NCBI GenBank assembly: GCA_039566865.1
Contig: CM076948.1
Span: forward strand, 22,517,001 to 22,581,000
Direction of reading: 5' to 3'
DNA length: 64,000 nt
Source: Aurelia coerulea
Lineage: Eukaryota; Cnidaria; Scyphozoa; Semaeostomeae; Ulmaridae
Positions 22,711 through 34,799 of the stretch are shown here, one piece after another. The first letter of the stretch is position 1, and each line of letters starts with the position of its first letter. The position numbers were made by a program, and so were the translations under genes. Below the pieces are notes generated by a model. It was not told where the DNA came from. It saw nothing but the letters and a program-made list of their open reading frames with translations, and searched no databases.

Positions 22711-22877
22711 GGAAATCATTTACTTGGAATAAAAGAGCTCCCAAAACCATTGAATGCAGTTTCAGGAGAATTTCGCGATCAATGGGCATATATGGCACAT
22801 CTTACTGCTGCCAGGTACCCTTACGAGACTCTGGTATCACCATTTGCACGTGGAAGCATTATCGGCAGCCGTGATGG
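22711..22877 (+). CDS. Iroquois homeobox gene, N-terminal coding exon
   Basis: The acceptor TCTGTCAACAG ends at 22710 and the donor GTATGT starts at 22878. The frame is GNHLLGIKELPKPLNAVSGE and onward, ending SIIGSRDG, with phase 0 in and phase 2 out. The final GG joins the first G of 25142 to give Gly and continues into the homeodomain exon without a stop. AARYPYE resembles the AAxYYPYE stretch upstream of the homeodomain in vertebrate IRX proteins. A short upstream exon with the initiator Met must exist and was not found. Confidence 0.75.
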
Positions 22878-23810
22878 GTATGTCGTCATTCAATATCTAC
22901 CAAGAAGTATGGGCCCTAGACGTGATCCTTGGGGTACAACATCATCAACTTCTCCTATGCGAGAAGCAATGCCACCCTCTGTACAGTACTGTTTTCTGTT
23001 GGGAATATAGGCATTCTCTTCATTTTAGGTCCATGTTTAAGGCTCTACTGTGAATCTTTCAATATGGCCCAGCTTTCGTGTTTATTTTTCAGCTCCTCCT
23101 TGATTTATGGAGACGGTTCCAAATCGTTCTCAGCTAAATCTATAGCTTATCACCTCGCATAACCAACTATGTTTTGTAAGGATTTGTAATATTTATTAGC
23201 ATTTCTACGAATAACCTGAATTTTTAGCATGATTTCAAACTTCCTGCGGATTTTCGGATACCGCCCTAGACTCATTACATACGTCTCAGCATCGCCCATT
23301 GAATGGATGGTTATCGCTCTTGCTGAGAGAAAATTAAAAATATGAGACAAAATAAAAAATCAGATTACAAATATTGAACGAATACAAGGAATTACGTTAT
23401 AAGTATAGTACCGCCCTTGAAACAGAAGTCTTTTTTCTATCAAGTAAAATTTAAACTAAATATACATTACATTACTGGTCCCATCCACAGAAGGAAAAGA
23501 CACGCAGTCACCTAGTTCCCACTGCAGATGATAATAATGATAATCGATTTATTTAAAGTTGGCGCTACATAGCTATGTACAGTAAAAATTAAAAGTAATT
23601 ACTACACTAGCTAATCCAAGCCAACTACTAAAAACTTATACAAGTCCAATAAATATATATACATGATTTAATGAATAAGGTTTCAAATACAAGGTATAAA
23701 ATTACGTAGTAATATAAAAATCCGTGCTGTTAAAAATCCGAATGTCCGAAACATGGTATGAACACTGTATCAAAACATGGTATCATAAGAATCCAAGTTG
23801 CGGTATGAAC

Positions 23811-23811
<1 letters not shown>

Positions 23812-23842
<31 letters not shown>
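23812..23842 (+). repeat. Poly-T run
   Basis: Thirty-one consecutive T. It could be the reverse-strand poly-A tail of an old retroposed sequence. Confidence 0.9.
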
Positions 23843-23845
<3 letters not shown>

Positions 23846-24459
23846 TCACAGTTAAAACTCAACAATATACAAATACAATATTCTGTGCCGTCCATAGCAG
23901 AATAATCAAAAAGACATGACGTCATCTGGTTCTGGCTATGAACGGCACTTGACAATTCCTTTAACAGCAATCTTATTAAGCACTTTGTGTACCATGGCAC
24001 CATTCCATTTTGGCAGACGCTAGCATACGCCAGCTTAGTTTTGTCGTGAATGTATGAACTTTTGCTTTTATAATTTCGCTTAGCTGAAAGACTGAACGCA
24101 AGCACTAGAACTAATTATATTTACTCGCGTATTCAATTATATTGTAGGTGCACTTCAAGGACAATAAGCTAATCCGTTGCTGTGATTTATTATTTGTTTT
24201 GTTATGTGTTGTTGTGATAAAAATAGGTTTTAGTTAGATTACAGGACAGACAAATATCGGATGCAAGTTGAGACGATTCAAGGACAGAAGTAACACGAAA
24301 TTCTAGCGATTCTAGCAGTTATAATCTAAATCTATCGATCGAATACAGTCCTCTAACTAAATCTATTACACGTACGTTTTTAGTCTACATTCTGCTACGA
24401 TTCTACACACAAACCAGCGCAAGTCGAAGACATTTCCGACAGTTTAGGTGAATTATTGT

Positions 24460-24562
24460 AAAACAAAAAAGGAAAAAAAACAAAAAAACAAACAAACAAA
24501 AAGCAAAAAAAAAACAAACAAACAAAAAAAAAAACAAACAAACAAACAAACAAACAAACAAA
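24460..24562 (+). repeat. A-rich (AAAC)n tract
   Basis: Interrupted AAAC and poly-A units over about 100 bp. Confidence 0.85.
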
Positions 24563-25141
24563 ACAGAAATAAAGACAAAAACTAAAAACTATGCACTGGT
24601 GCAAAACTTGTGTAAAGATGGTTGGATGTGAGTCACCAATGATTGGTGCCATGGTTCACAAAGGGCTTACTCAAAACAAGACTAAACATAAATAAGAATA
24701 AGGGGTCGCCAATCGTTAGGTTTTCATCAAGTTTCCGAAGAATTCCCAAAGACCCCACAGACCAGAAACGCCCCCGGCCACAAAACCGCCACTCCACCGA
24801 CAAAAACCACAAACCAGCCATCACCCGAATGAGCCTTCTACATAATCTGCAGATGGGACTTACAAATTAAATCACACAATTTCCAAAAAGAAAAACAAGC
24901 AATCAAAAGAACAAAAACAAAGACGTAAAAAATACGTAGAAAGGAAAAGAGAAATAGAGGGAGGTCGCTGCTATGAAATTACTCGAAAAAGGAGTTGCAA
25001 GCAAATCTCTTGGATCGTTCAATGAAGGATATTTTTGTCTCACTGCCCCGTGGAGAGGCCTGAGGCTTGCCCCACCCACACTACCTTCCTTAGTTGAACA
25101 ACATATAATACATAATTAATATATTGTTTTGATTTTTCTAG

Positions 25142-25310
25142 GTACAGTGCGTTCGATTTCTCAATTCTATCTGGCGCAAGACGAAAGAACGCTACTCGGG
25201 AAACAACAAGCCCATTGAAAGCATGGCTACATGAACACCGTAAAAATCCATATCCAACGAAAGGAGAGAAAATCATGTTAGCTATTCTTACGAAGATGAC
25301 TCTTACGCAG
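25142..25310 (+). CDS. Iroquois homeobox exon, helices 1 and 2
   Basis: The acceptor TTTTCTAG ends at 25141 and the donor GTACTAG starts at 25311. The exon encodes [20 protein letters not shown], then [20 protein letters not shown] and [26 protein letters not shown] carries the three extra loop residues (PYP) that define TALE homeodomains. RRKNATRET and [31 protein letters not shown] are the near-invariant Iroquois sequence. It is a DNA-binding transcription factor acting in the nucleus. The exon ends in phase 0 right after the Gln before helix 3. Confidence 0.97.
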
Positions 25311-25627
25311 GTACTAGATTGCTAATATTCAGCAGGTTTAATTCTGCTAACTGGACAATAGAGAAGAAACGAGTGACACATTTACTCGTTTCTTCAAGAA
25401 GCACATTTGCAGAAAACTAGCGTCCCAGGCGAGAGATTTATTTTTCATATTTTTGATATAAGAATTTGCCCTTCCTTTGGATGATGTGTTGACATCGTAT
25501 ATTATTTATTCTGTATATTTCTTTGGTTAATGTAAATGAAGTTTTGTTGACAGTGTATGACTGGTAGTATCCCTAAATTAGCTGCAATTTAACGAAATTC
25601 TTTGCAAGCCTACTCAAAATGAATTCG

Positions 25628-25683
25628 TGATGATGGTGATGATGATGATTATTATGATGATGATGATGATGATTATTATTATT
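25628..25683 (+). repeat. (GATGAT)n microsatellite
   Basis: Interrupted GATGAT and GATTATTAT units in the homeobox intron. Confidence 0.85.
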
Positions 25684-26227
25684 AAAATTATGATAATGAT
25701 CATCGTGAGAAGAAACTTACTTGATTCGTGTACAAAAGTATTATGAATAGAAATCAGCAGAAATGTTGCACCCCCCAGTAATGACCCCGCCGGACATTCT
25801 GGGTGGAAGTTGTATAATTTTCGACGGGGGAATAGCGGGGAAACAACAGAAACGAGATGGGAAAATGTTTAAACTAAAACTGAGCTGGGAAACAAATTTT
25901 TTTCGTGGGCCATCCTTTTACCTTGGCGTTGCATCGTTTTAGCGGGGTTGTTACTGGGAGGTGTAGTGTTCAAGTTTATAGGTAAACAACTTGCAAGTGG
26001 ATGCGTGGAGATAATGATTGGGAGGGTCCAAAAATTTGAAGGGATTGTATGGCACCTTGACTCCCTACCCTAGGTTCCAGAGCGTTAACAAAAAATTAGA
26101 GATTGACTCCCTTGGTATTTGCTTGATAACTTGCTGGTGCCATTGTACAAAGCTTGTCTTTGATTATGTTTCAATTTCTGACAACTCTGTAACGACACTG
26201 TTATCATCAATTTCTTTTTGTCTTCAG

Positions 26228-26423
26228 ATTTCCACCTGGTTTGCCAATGCAAGACGGAGATTAAAGAAAGATAACAAAATGACATGGTCCCCGCGAAACA
26301 AATCTTCAGATAAGAGAGAATCAAGTTGTAAGAGTTCAAAGAAGGATGACACGGGTAAAAGTATCAGTTCAATTGACGATGATGATGATGATTTTAGTGA
26401 ATGCATGGATACTAATGAAAGAG
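26228..26423 (+). CDS. Iroquois homeobox exon, helix 3 and acidic tail
   Basis: The acceptor TTTTTGTCTTCAG ends at 26227 and the donor GTAAGG starts at 26424. The exon starts [20 protein letters not shown], the recognition helix with the Ala of WFANARRR typical of Iroquois proteins, where relatives usually have Val in place of the first Ile. It continues with a Ser/Lys-rich segment and an acidic run ([12 protein letters not shown]), as found after the homeodomain in IRX proteins. It leaves in phase 1. Confidence 0.97.
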
Positions 26424-26778
26424 GTAAGGGCCTAAAGATCACATGTTGTCTATTTTCTATATTCCAATAAAAATTTACAATACAAATCTACTACTGCCTT
26501 ATTTAATGGCGATTACGCCCACTTGTAACACGCTGATGATGAATCTTAGAAATTGATCCGAAACGTTCTATATCAATATGGTTTAGCCACTCGTTTTATG
26601 TCTCTTGGATTTGTCAACTGGATTTGTCGTTTATTATTCTTGGACTTGTCATCCTTTAAAATGGAAAAGCTGAAATTATTCTCTATTACTATGCAAAATG
26701 ATATTATTTGTCGTCGTTCTTGCCCTCCGACAAATTTACTAGTTATGCTATTTACACTACAAGGACGATGCCACTTGA

Positions 26779-27303
26779 AGCATAGGTTCCAAATCTTTAT
26801 CTCGGCGTAAAAAGGTGGGTGTAAAATTCAATGACCTATTTCTTCTGATTGAATGGCTTGAAAGAAACTTTAGATACTTATCTATAATTCTACCGTTGGA
26901 CTTTTCAGAAATTTTGAATATTTTTGGAAATTACAGCGTATCTTACATTTCAACTCATTTGAGGATGTGACGTCATCAAATTTCTAAATCATAAACGAGA
27001 TGAGTGACAGACTTTTGCTTGATACCATATTGTAGGCATTTATGAACGATGGTTTCCTTCGAAATTATTTCATGTTACGTCAAACTGTATAGAAATTACG
27101 ATGGTTTTGAAATTTTTTGAAAATTTTTCTTGAATTCTTGAAAAAGAAGAAAAACACTCTGATTCTGAAAATATTAAAGATTTCAGAAAATTCCAACGGT
27201 AGAATTATAGAGAATTAGCTAAAGTTTCTTTGAAGTCATTCAGTTCAAAGAAATAGGTCACTCAATTTTACACCAGCCTTTTTAAAGATTTGGAACCTAT
27301 GCT
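26779..27303 (+). mobile_element. MULE-type MITE with 9-bp target duplication
   Basis: The ends AGCATAGGTTCC and GGAACCTATGCT are flanked by GCCACTTGA (26770-26778 and 27304-27312). Same family as 1615-2137. It sits in an Iroquois intron. Confidence 0.88.
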
Positions 27304-27602
27304 GCCACTTGATGCGAAATACTATGACTATTCCATGGCATCACAAAAACCTGGCATCACAAAAACCATCACAAAGACGACATACATATGAATAATCAAA
27401 AGAAAAACAACAAGACACGAAAAACGATGCAAAGAATGCTACATTCTGTCTCAAATTAGACATCAGGTGATAAATTACAGTTAAGAATCAAACATTTATA
27501 GAAGCAACAGCGTACATGATCTGCTATTTTTGCAAAAATCAGCTTTCGAAATGAAAAATATCTGCATGTTTCTCTCAATCAGTGAGAATATTACTAACCG
27601 TA

Positions 27603-27849
27603 GAAGCTCTATAAAGCCCCCCGGGGCTTATTTAATTTTAGACACTTTTTAGTCCATTTTGCACCACATTTTGCGATTTGAACATACAATTTTACGAGTT
27701 AAATACGCGAATTCGACAAAGTTTTATCTAAAAACACAAAAACTAACATGCAAGCTTATTTAGCTCAATAAATGGAGAATCTTTGGTAACCTCTGGAATT
27801 GATATGAGGTGGGGCTTAATAGAGAGGGGGGGCTTAACAGAGCTTTTAT
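27603..27849. repeat. Foldback-end repeat with AAAGCCCCCCGGGG
   Basis: The ends GCTCTATAAAGCCCCCCGGG and the inverted GGGGGGCTTAACAGAGC enclose about 245 bp. Fragments with the same CCCCCGGGG-TTATTTAA theme are at 63657 and 63790. Confidence 0.55.
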
Positions 27850-28739
27850 GGGGTCCTTTTTCACGCATTTCGAAGTAAAGGAACCAGGGATAAATAGTAC
27901 TTAATCTGCCTGAAAGGAGCTTTCATAAATCCAATTTTACCTATGTTTCGCAATGCTCAGAAAAATAGAAAAAAGTCACAAAGAATACTTCAGATCTTTG
28001 GCCAACAATCAAACTTTGATTTCATTTCAATACTTTAAAGGCAATATGTCTCATTCATAATTGGCTGAAGATTGCATAGGGGATTAAAGATTTGTATGGC
28101 AGGATTAACAGAAAAGAATTGGAAAAAGAGATCGTTTCAAATTTAATTGAATTGTTATCATGCGAAAAATTCAAAGCTTTGTTCTCTAAACCAATCACAT
28201 GCGTGACAGAGCTCCTTTAACTATTCTCCGCATTACAAATTTCCTACAATTGCTACAATTGGTTGAAGTTCTTTTCGGTACCCCTCGTAAATCAATGTAA
28301 AAAGGCGAAGGTTTACTGAATATGCTAAAATCTTCGTGGCTACCTGACTCTCATTGCAGACAAAATGGGAATATTTAGGAGCAAGTAATGAGTTTTATCT
28401 ATAGTAGAAGAATTGACTCAAATTCTCCGCGCTATTTGTCTTTGTATCGAGTTTAAAGACTCAGTATTCTGTATTTCGTTTGTACACAAAAGGATAGGAA
28501 TATTTGACAGCCTACTTTGACGAAAATGTTTACATCGAAACAAATTATTACGCTAATCATTTGTTTGTTTGTTCTTTGCTGTGAAGCAGCATAATATTCT
28601 TGTGCAATAGCTTCGCAATAGATTCTATTTGTTTGTCTGTTTTTAACAATTTTTGATGGTCTTATTGTAGCTGTCAAATGATATCATTACGGTTTACCCC
28701 AGAAGTAAGTGCATATGTAGTATGGAAAGTATGAAAATA

Positions 28740-29720
28740 CCGGGTGTCCCAAAAAAACGTAACAGATTTGATGGGGACTAGCAATGAGAGTATAAGTCGA
28801 ATAGATCCCAAATAAGTTTTGAAGTACTCTTCGATAGTTAATTTGAAGATTAATACCTTGTTTGTTGATATCGGCGCATCGAGAGTTGAAATATTAATCT
28901 CGAAAGCCAAAATTTGCGTCCATCTACAAACCAGAGCTTTCGGGTTTTGGCCTAAACTGCTAACGCGCTGGTTAGGGGAATCTCGTCAGTGAAAGACATT
29001 TTTGGACAAGGATCGTTCCTTTGGGTACCCGTTTGAAAAGAACGTAAAAAACTGAAAACAAATAAACAAATTAATAAATATAGTCACCAAGGAATATTTT
29101 TCTCCAGTCAAAATGCATTTACAAAAGTACACCAAGCCAAGCACGAATGAGCATTTTTGATGTTACCTTGGGCATATACGATTGCTTGTTTCGTAATAAT
29201 TTCGTGAGAGATAATGCAAAAAACATTTTATTCAAGCAATGAAGATTGCAAGACAGTCTATGTGTTAAAGCATACGGGAATTATTTCGCTGATGAATAAC
29301 TTTTCTCAGGCAGGTGTAATTTAAAGTTTCTGTAGAATCAAGAAAGGGGTCTCTTAAAGGGGTCTCTTCGTTCGGGGCTAAATTCTTGAATCTGATTGTA
29401 AAGTTCAGAGTCAGATTTCCACTAAAATGTGTTCCTAAGCACAAGGTTTCTTGTTTGTACTTGGCTATGATTGAGGAGATTCCACAGCACAGCGAGTTAC
29501 CAGCTTAGGCCAAACCCTAAAAGCTCTGGTTTGGAGTAGGAGGCAAATTTGGACTTTCTAGATTAATATTCCAACTCTTGATGCACCAATATCAACAAAT
29601 AAGGTATCAATCTTCAAGTTAACTATCTAAGAGTACTTCAAAACTTATCAGGGGTCGATTCAACTTAAATCCTTATGGCTATCCCCAATCAAATCTGTTA
29701 CCTTTTTTTTGGACACCCGG
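28740..29720. mobile_element. Complete TA-flanked mariner-type MITE, 981 bp
   Basis: The ends CCGGGTGTCCCAAAAAAACG and the inverted TTTTTTTTGGACACCCGG lie between TA dinucleotides (28738-28739 and 29721-29722). The arms of roughly 250 bp are imperfect inverted repeats. There is no ORF. It is in the Iroquois intron before the 30518 exon. Confidence 0.88.
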
Positions 29721-29815
29721 TATTATCTTATTTTTTTTGCATATCAAAAACAACTTTATTTGCATGGTCAATTGACTTAATCAAAATGCAATATACCAAC
29801 CAATTTGTCAAGTAA

Positions 29816-30326
29816 AGCAAAGGGCTCAAATCTTTAAAAAAGTCTGTGTAAAAGTCTATTACAATTTTCTTTTAAATGAATGGCTTAGAAGGAACTCAGG
29901 ATTTTTGCCATAGATCTGCCTTTAGAAATTTATTGATATCTGGATAAGTTTCAAAATGGCGGCATTTATTAAAATTTGAGGCTATGACGTCATTAAATTT
30001 CTAAATCCTAAACTAGAAGAGCTACAGATTTTTACTTGCCACCATATTATAGACCTTCATAGACTATGGTTTTCTTGAAGGTTATCATTTTCCATCTATT
30101 GGTTTAGGATTTACGATGATTAAAAGTTTTTTCGAAAATTTCCATGAATTCTTTCAAAATAATTAAATTGCCGCCATTTTGAAACAAATCAAGATATCAA
30201 AAAATTTCCACGGCAGATTTCCAGCAAAGTACCATAAGTTTATTTCAAGCCATTCAATTCCAAGAAAAATGTCATAGAATTTTACACCCACCTTTTTAGA
30301 TATTTGAAAGATTTGAGCCCTATGCT
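29816..30326 (+). mobile_element. MULE-type MITE with 9-bp target duplication
   Basis: The ends AGCAAAGGGCTCAAATCTTT and AAGATTTGAGCCCTATGCT are flanked by GTCAAGTAA (29807-29815 and 30327-30335). It is a diverged member of the family at 1615-2137. It lies less than 200 bp upstream of an Iroquois exon acceptor. Confidence 0.88.
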
Positions 30327-30517
30327 GTCAAGTAACTGTAACTATTTTTGGAGTTTCATGATTTGGACTTTAGAGGATTCTTACATTAAGGCGTTGCCTA
30401 CACAGCTTGCTATTGACCACTATCGTAAACATTTTGATAACAGCCTTTCTGAGCAAAACCAGTACGCAGCAATCCCTAACTATTGTTATTGATATGAGAG
30501 TCTCGTTCTAACTTCAG

Positions 30518-30910
30518 ATCCACAGCATTCATGCAGCAAGGACCTATCGAAATTTGATGACCTTGATATGAACGATGATGTGTTTACAGATGATGGGAAA
30601 TCTACGTGTGGAGATGAAAAACCATTGAAAGACCAACAACCAGCAACAAAAGCATACGAAAGAGATTCCAAACTTAGGCCTCAAAGTTCGCCTGATGGGA
30701 TTTTGAAAAAGATTGATTTTGCTGGGAATAACTCGCCTGTTGGTAACTTACAGAGATGGGTTGATGGCCACTTTGGAAACCAATCACCGTATGATTTTCC
30801 AAGGGAGCTTACACCTCCAAGAACGCCGGTGGAGGAAGTCATATCCCCTGGAACTTTCATATGTAAAGAGATTGTAAAAGAAAAAGAAACATCGCTTCCA
30901 GTCGAATCAG
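30518..30910 (+). CDS. Iroquois homeobox gene, C-terminal region exon
   Basis: The acceptor CTAACTTCAG ends at 30517 and the donor GTACGT starts at 30911. Phase 1 in joins 26423 (G plus AT gives Asp), and phase 1 out. It encodes 131 residues: an acidic, Ser-rich start (KFDDLDMNDDVFTDDGKST), then SSPDGILKKIDFAGNNS, and NLQRWVDGHFG followed by ELTPPRTPVEE. A RWVDGxF-like motif is, from memory, also present in the C-terminal half of vertebrate IRX proteins. The TPPRTP stretch could be a proline-directed phosphorylation site. No IRO box was seen. Confidence 0.92.
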
Positions 30911-31326
30911 GTACGTGGGTCTTCTTCTGATGATTTTGACTATAGAGCTACAGATTTTGCTTGATCAATAATTTGTCTTGAAATGTTCTGGCTTTAAAAC
31001 AGCAATCTTTCAAGATGGCGAAGGAACGGTACCTCTTCGTTTAAAGTTTTGAAACGACGTGCGCAACTGTGGCGAGGCCTCTCTGGTTTAATTTACACCG
31101 TAGAAATTTTAGCATGTTTGTGATAGGCTGATTTAAAACAAAGACACTGTTTATAATTGTGTGGATCTTTATCTCCTCAAATATTTGATGCAAGAACAAG
31201 ATGGTAGCACTTAATTTCAGATAAACATAGACTGTTTCTTTCACACCAGTATATAGTAAAGTATTGTGCATTTTTGCAACTTATTGATTTTTAATTTTGT
31301 AGAATAGCTAAAAGGCCTATTCTTAC

Positions 31327-31659
31327 CAGGGGGGGGGGGGGCACTTCACTGTTGGGTCATATTGGGGCATGCGCTGCAATGATTTCTGATATGACCCAAT
31401 CCCAGAATATTTTGAGACCCAATCCCAGAATACGAATACGGTTTCCAGCAAGTGTTTTCACAACAAAGCAATTGTAAAATCGTTGTTTACCTCAAATCTA
31501 AGCAATCCCAGAATTTCTCATAAAACTTAGACCCCAATCCCAGAATATTTCTGCAAAAAGTACATTCCATTTCCGCAATTTTCGTGCCAAAAACCATTTC
31601 AAAACTGGGGCACATCCCCATATGATTGGACAGTGAAGTACCCCCCCCCCTCCTCCGGG
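31327..31659. mobile_element. hAT-like MITE with poly-G/C ends
   Basis: The left end, a G run followed by CACTTCACTGT, and the right end, ACAGTGAAGTA followed by a C run, are inverted. An 8-bp direct repeat ATTCTTAC flanks it (31319-31326 and 31660-31667). The interior has CCCAATCCCAGAAT repeats. It sits only about 67 bp upstream of the next Iroquois exon. Confidence 0.85.
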
Positions 31660-31726
31660 ATTCTTACTCAGCTTTGAGGTTTTTGCAAGCCATGCCTTTC
31701 ATTTCAATTTTCTAATCTCCCTGCAG

Positions 31727-31901
31727 AACATGAAAAAGTTAAATCTAATGAAATCATTTCAAAATGCGAAAAACGAGAAAAAGAAGTTGAACGGAAAGAA
31801 CAAATAGAAAGTCAACAGTACCCAACAACACCAAGTTCATTGCCTGAAGAATACGTCAGATCAGTGGCATCGAATGAAAAAGGTCTCCAAGGACAGTTCA
31901 G
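31727..31901 (+). CDS. Iroquois homeobox gene, charged exon
   Basis: The acceptor TCTCCCTGCAG ends at 31726. Phase 1 in joins 30910. The frame EHEKVKSNEIISKCEKREKE is a Lys/Glu-rich, probably helical stretch, followed by TTPSSLPEEYVRSVASNE. A donor AG|GTATTT is at 31901/31902 (phase 2 out). If unused, the frame reads on to a TGA at 31930-31932, ending YLGLFIHLL, which would be an alternative C-terminus. Confidence 0.85.
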
Positions 31902-32410
31902 GTATTTGGGATTATTCATACATTTATTGTGAGCAAAAAACTTGATACTAAATTTGGGTACTAAAAATTATATACCATGGAGGATGCGGACGCAAAGAAA
32001 CAGACAAATTTTTGGCACATTGAAGTCTTTCGAACCTACGTTCTCATCAGCGTGTGACTTCTATGATTTAAAGTTAGAGTACATTTTTATGTTTTATACA
32101 AAGCATGTAACATGAAGAGGTGACAGATTGAGTTACGTCATCGTCTGTTAACGGGAGTTCACTGAGTTAATTCAATTCATTAGGGCATGACCGTGTTTCA
32201 ATAATCTGTCTTCGTAGTGTAATGATAGATTTGAGTCACTTAATTTCTTAAAGGCATGTACTATGAAAAATCGTTTTTTCATGTTCTCGTTCGCTTTTCC
32301 GCAATCGGACACGTGTCTGGGGAGAAATTGCAACTCGATACTCCGCTACTTGATTCGGGGCATTTATTATATTTGAGGGCTAAACCAGGAGGGCGATCTT
32401 GGCCAAATTT

Positions 32411-32722
32411 TGGGTAAGGGTCTGCCGCGAGCATCTTCAAAAGGGTACCGTAGGCTAGACTAATTTTTACGAAAATCGTACCCTTGGCTAGACCAATTTG
32501 ACCATTGTCTGAACCAATTTTTACGAAAATGGTACCCTTGGCTAGACCAATTTTGACCATTTCCTCGACCAATATTGTCAAATTTGTGCCAAATATGATA
32601 TCATGACCGTTCGCTAGACCAATATTGTCAAAAATGATACCCTTAGCTAGACCGTTGCTGGCCAAAATTGCAAAAAAGTATACCCTTGGCTAGACTAGAA
32701 GTCCGAAAAAGTATACCCTTGC
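32411..32722. repeat. Repeat with degenerate tandem units CCCTTGGCTAGACCAA
   Basis: Several copies of CCCTTGGCTAGACCAATTTT lie between the inverted ends CTGCCGCGAGCA and TGCTCGCGGCA. A poly-C run follows at about 32761. It is probably a MITE with an internal tandem expansion. Confidence 0.6.
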
Positions 32723-33402
32723 TCGCGGCACATCCCCAGGTACCTTTACTATGGAAGAACCCCCCCCCCCCCCTGTGTCTTTGACGAGTATTTGATCATT
32801 ATAGTTACAGGGCTTGCCTTGCCAACCGGTCGCGACCCCTATTTTTTCTTGTGTCTGTAGAACTAAATCTGCAATTCGTTTATCTAGATAAAAATCAAGA
32901 GCTTATTTATCAGACACTGCGCTGTCCTCTGTTTTCCTGTGACCGTTTGTTAACAACCATCGCTTCCTTTCAGATCTTGTGGCCTAACAAGTCATCGAGA
33001 AATAGATGCAGTCTTGGCTCTTACGTCATTAGCCTCGCGATGACGCTGGTATCAAACGAGGCTATCAATATATCCAAGGAGTGTGTAAGTGAGAACTTAG
33101 CCTTTCTACTTAGAGATACTTAGAATATATAGCATTTTAGATGTGTTTCTGAGCATTACTTTAATAGCTAGCTACGTGCATGTATTCCAATATATGTGCA
33201 AACTGTGTGTTGCGATGCATATATTATGTATCGGGATGCATTGTATATTCAAGCCTTGTTGGTAAAGGCGCAAGCCCTGGCCAACGTACAGAGGAATCGA
33301 GCTTTGTAGATCTGTATGTGCAGCGGTGCTTATTTTCGTGGTCTAATCGCAATATAAGCGATAATTTTCATGGCAAGAAAATTCCATTAAGCCTGTCCAG
33401 TA

Positions 33403-34015
33403 ACAAGGACAGATAATGTCATAGGCAACTTTTGATCGACACCCAAGTACAAAGCGATCAGCGATTGTAGATAGAGGGAATTCTATGCACTGTAAGTCAA
33501 GTCATGAACAAAACAAAGAAAGCCGTAAAGGTTGCTCTTGATTGAAACTTAGGTAGCTAACTCACTTGTTGTGCATCACAGAAACGGTTTTTAAGACCAA
33601 GTATGAGGATATACCAAAAGAAGGAGGATATATCTAAACATCTGCCTCGGGCATTTGATTTGATTTGATTCTATAATTTAAGTTGATTCAAAAACCGATT
33701 GGTAGGCGGTTAAATTCTCATATTTTTTGGATGTAATTAAAACACCTACTATTCAGCTGCTAAACGAAGCAAATAAACTGCCCGAGGCAAATGTTTAGAA
33801 ATATTCTCCTCTTTACGATAGATGCTCATGTTAGCTCTTAAAATCATTTCTTGAATGCACAAGGACCGCGCTTGCTACGTAGGTTTCAGAGCAACTTCTG
33901 CGGTTTTCTTTGTTTTTGTTTATGACTTGACCAATCGGGCATAGAATTTCCTTTATCTAAAATTGCCAATCGCTTTGTACTTGGATATCAATGTTGTAAC
34001 ATTATTTGTCCTTGT
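33403..34015. repeat. Palindromic foldback MITE
   Basis: The arms begin ACAAGGACAGATAATGT and end with the inverse. Mirrored blocks include CAAAGCGAT, GGAATTCTATGC and CTGCCTCGGGCA/TGCCCGAGGCA. It is related to 43683-44291. Confidence 0.8.
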
Positions 34016-34799
34016 TCTGTCCTTCTGCTTTGGTCAGGGTATAAGGATGGGCGATATGTCAGTTCATTTTTAAAATCACATCTGACTCTTTGATGAAAAG
34101 GAAAGCGACGAAATTCGTGATTGGGATGGGACGACCCCAGCAGATGTTACAAATTCAGGCCAAATCATCAAACTGCGGTTCCCTAATGATGCTTCAATTT
34201 CGCACCTGTCTCCTTGAAATGCATTATCGCTTTTTTCCACAATGAACTATGAATGAAATTTTTACGCAGTGTTAGTTAATCCAAACGTCTTTCGAAATTC
34301 GTATTTTCACTATCCATACTTTTATTTGGAAATGCTCCTATGGTTTATTCTCTGTTCCTGTGAAGTCCACGTTGTCTTTTCTAAAGTCATAAACTTAAGT
34401 CCTTAAAATCTTTCCGATGCCGGAAACTTTATACACCAAAATCCTGTTTTAGGGAATATCAATTAGTTTTCAATATCAGTACTTTAACTGGACCAATAAG
34501 TTTGTGGTTGACCAATCAAGATAAAGTTATTATTTTTCAGCTGTCGATGCATTATTTTCTGTTGTTTTGTAACGATAGCTCTCAAATAAACAAAATTTTC
34601 CTGGGAACTTTCGCCTTGAGAGTCAGACAAGTAAATATTGATTCCGAACTGACTATCGAACATCCACGCAATCGACAACCACTCTAAAAAACATATACAG
34701 CTCATGGTGTTAGATAGAATATGATATGTAGAGTTTCATAGTTTAGATCCTTAGACTCTATCAGTTGGGAGAGTATTTTCAAAGTGTTTGGTTTGATCA

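Larger units (their letters stand above)
22878..25141 (+). other. Iroquois intron with simple repeats
   Basis: It holds a 31-base poly-T run (23812-23842) and an A-rich (AAAC)n tract (about 24460-24562). No exon was recognised. Confidence 0.6.

Noticed and set aside
24395..24652. Hydrophobic minus-strand frame of Cys/Phe/Val runs
   Set aside because: It comes from the AAAC-type simple repeat and is not a membrane protein.
25628..25683. Regular spacing of short repeats as a CRISPR array
   Set aside because: Simple microsatellite. The same holds for 37912-38060, 49614-49702 and 58171-58254, which have no spacers and are in an animal genome.
32851..33123. 90-codon plus-strand frame between Iroquois exons
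   Set aside because: It gives no phase-compatible link with 31901 and has no Iroquois-like motif.
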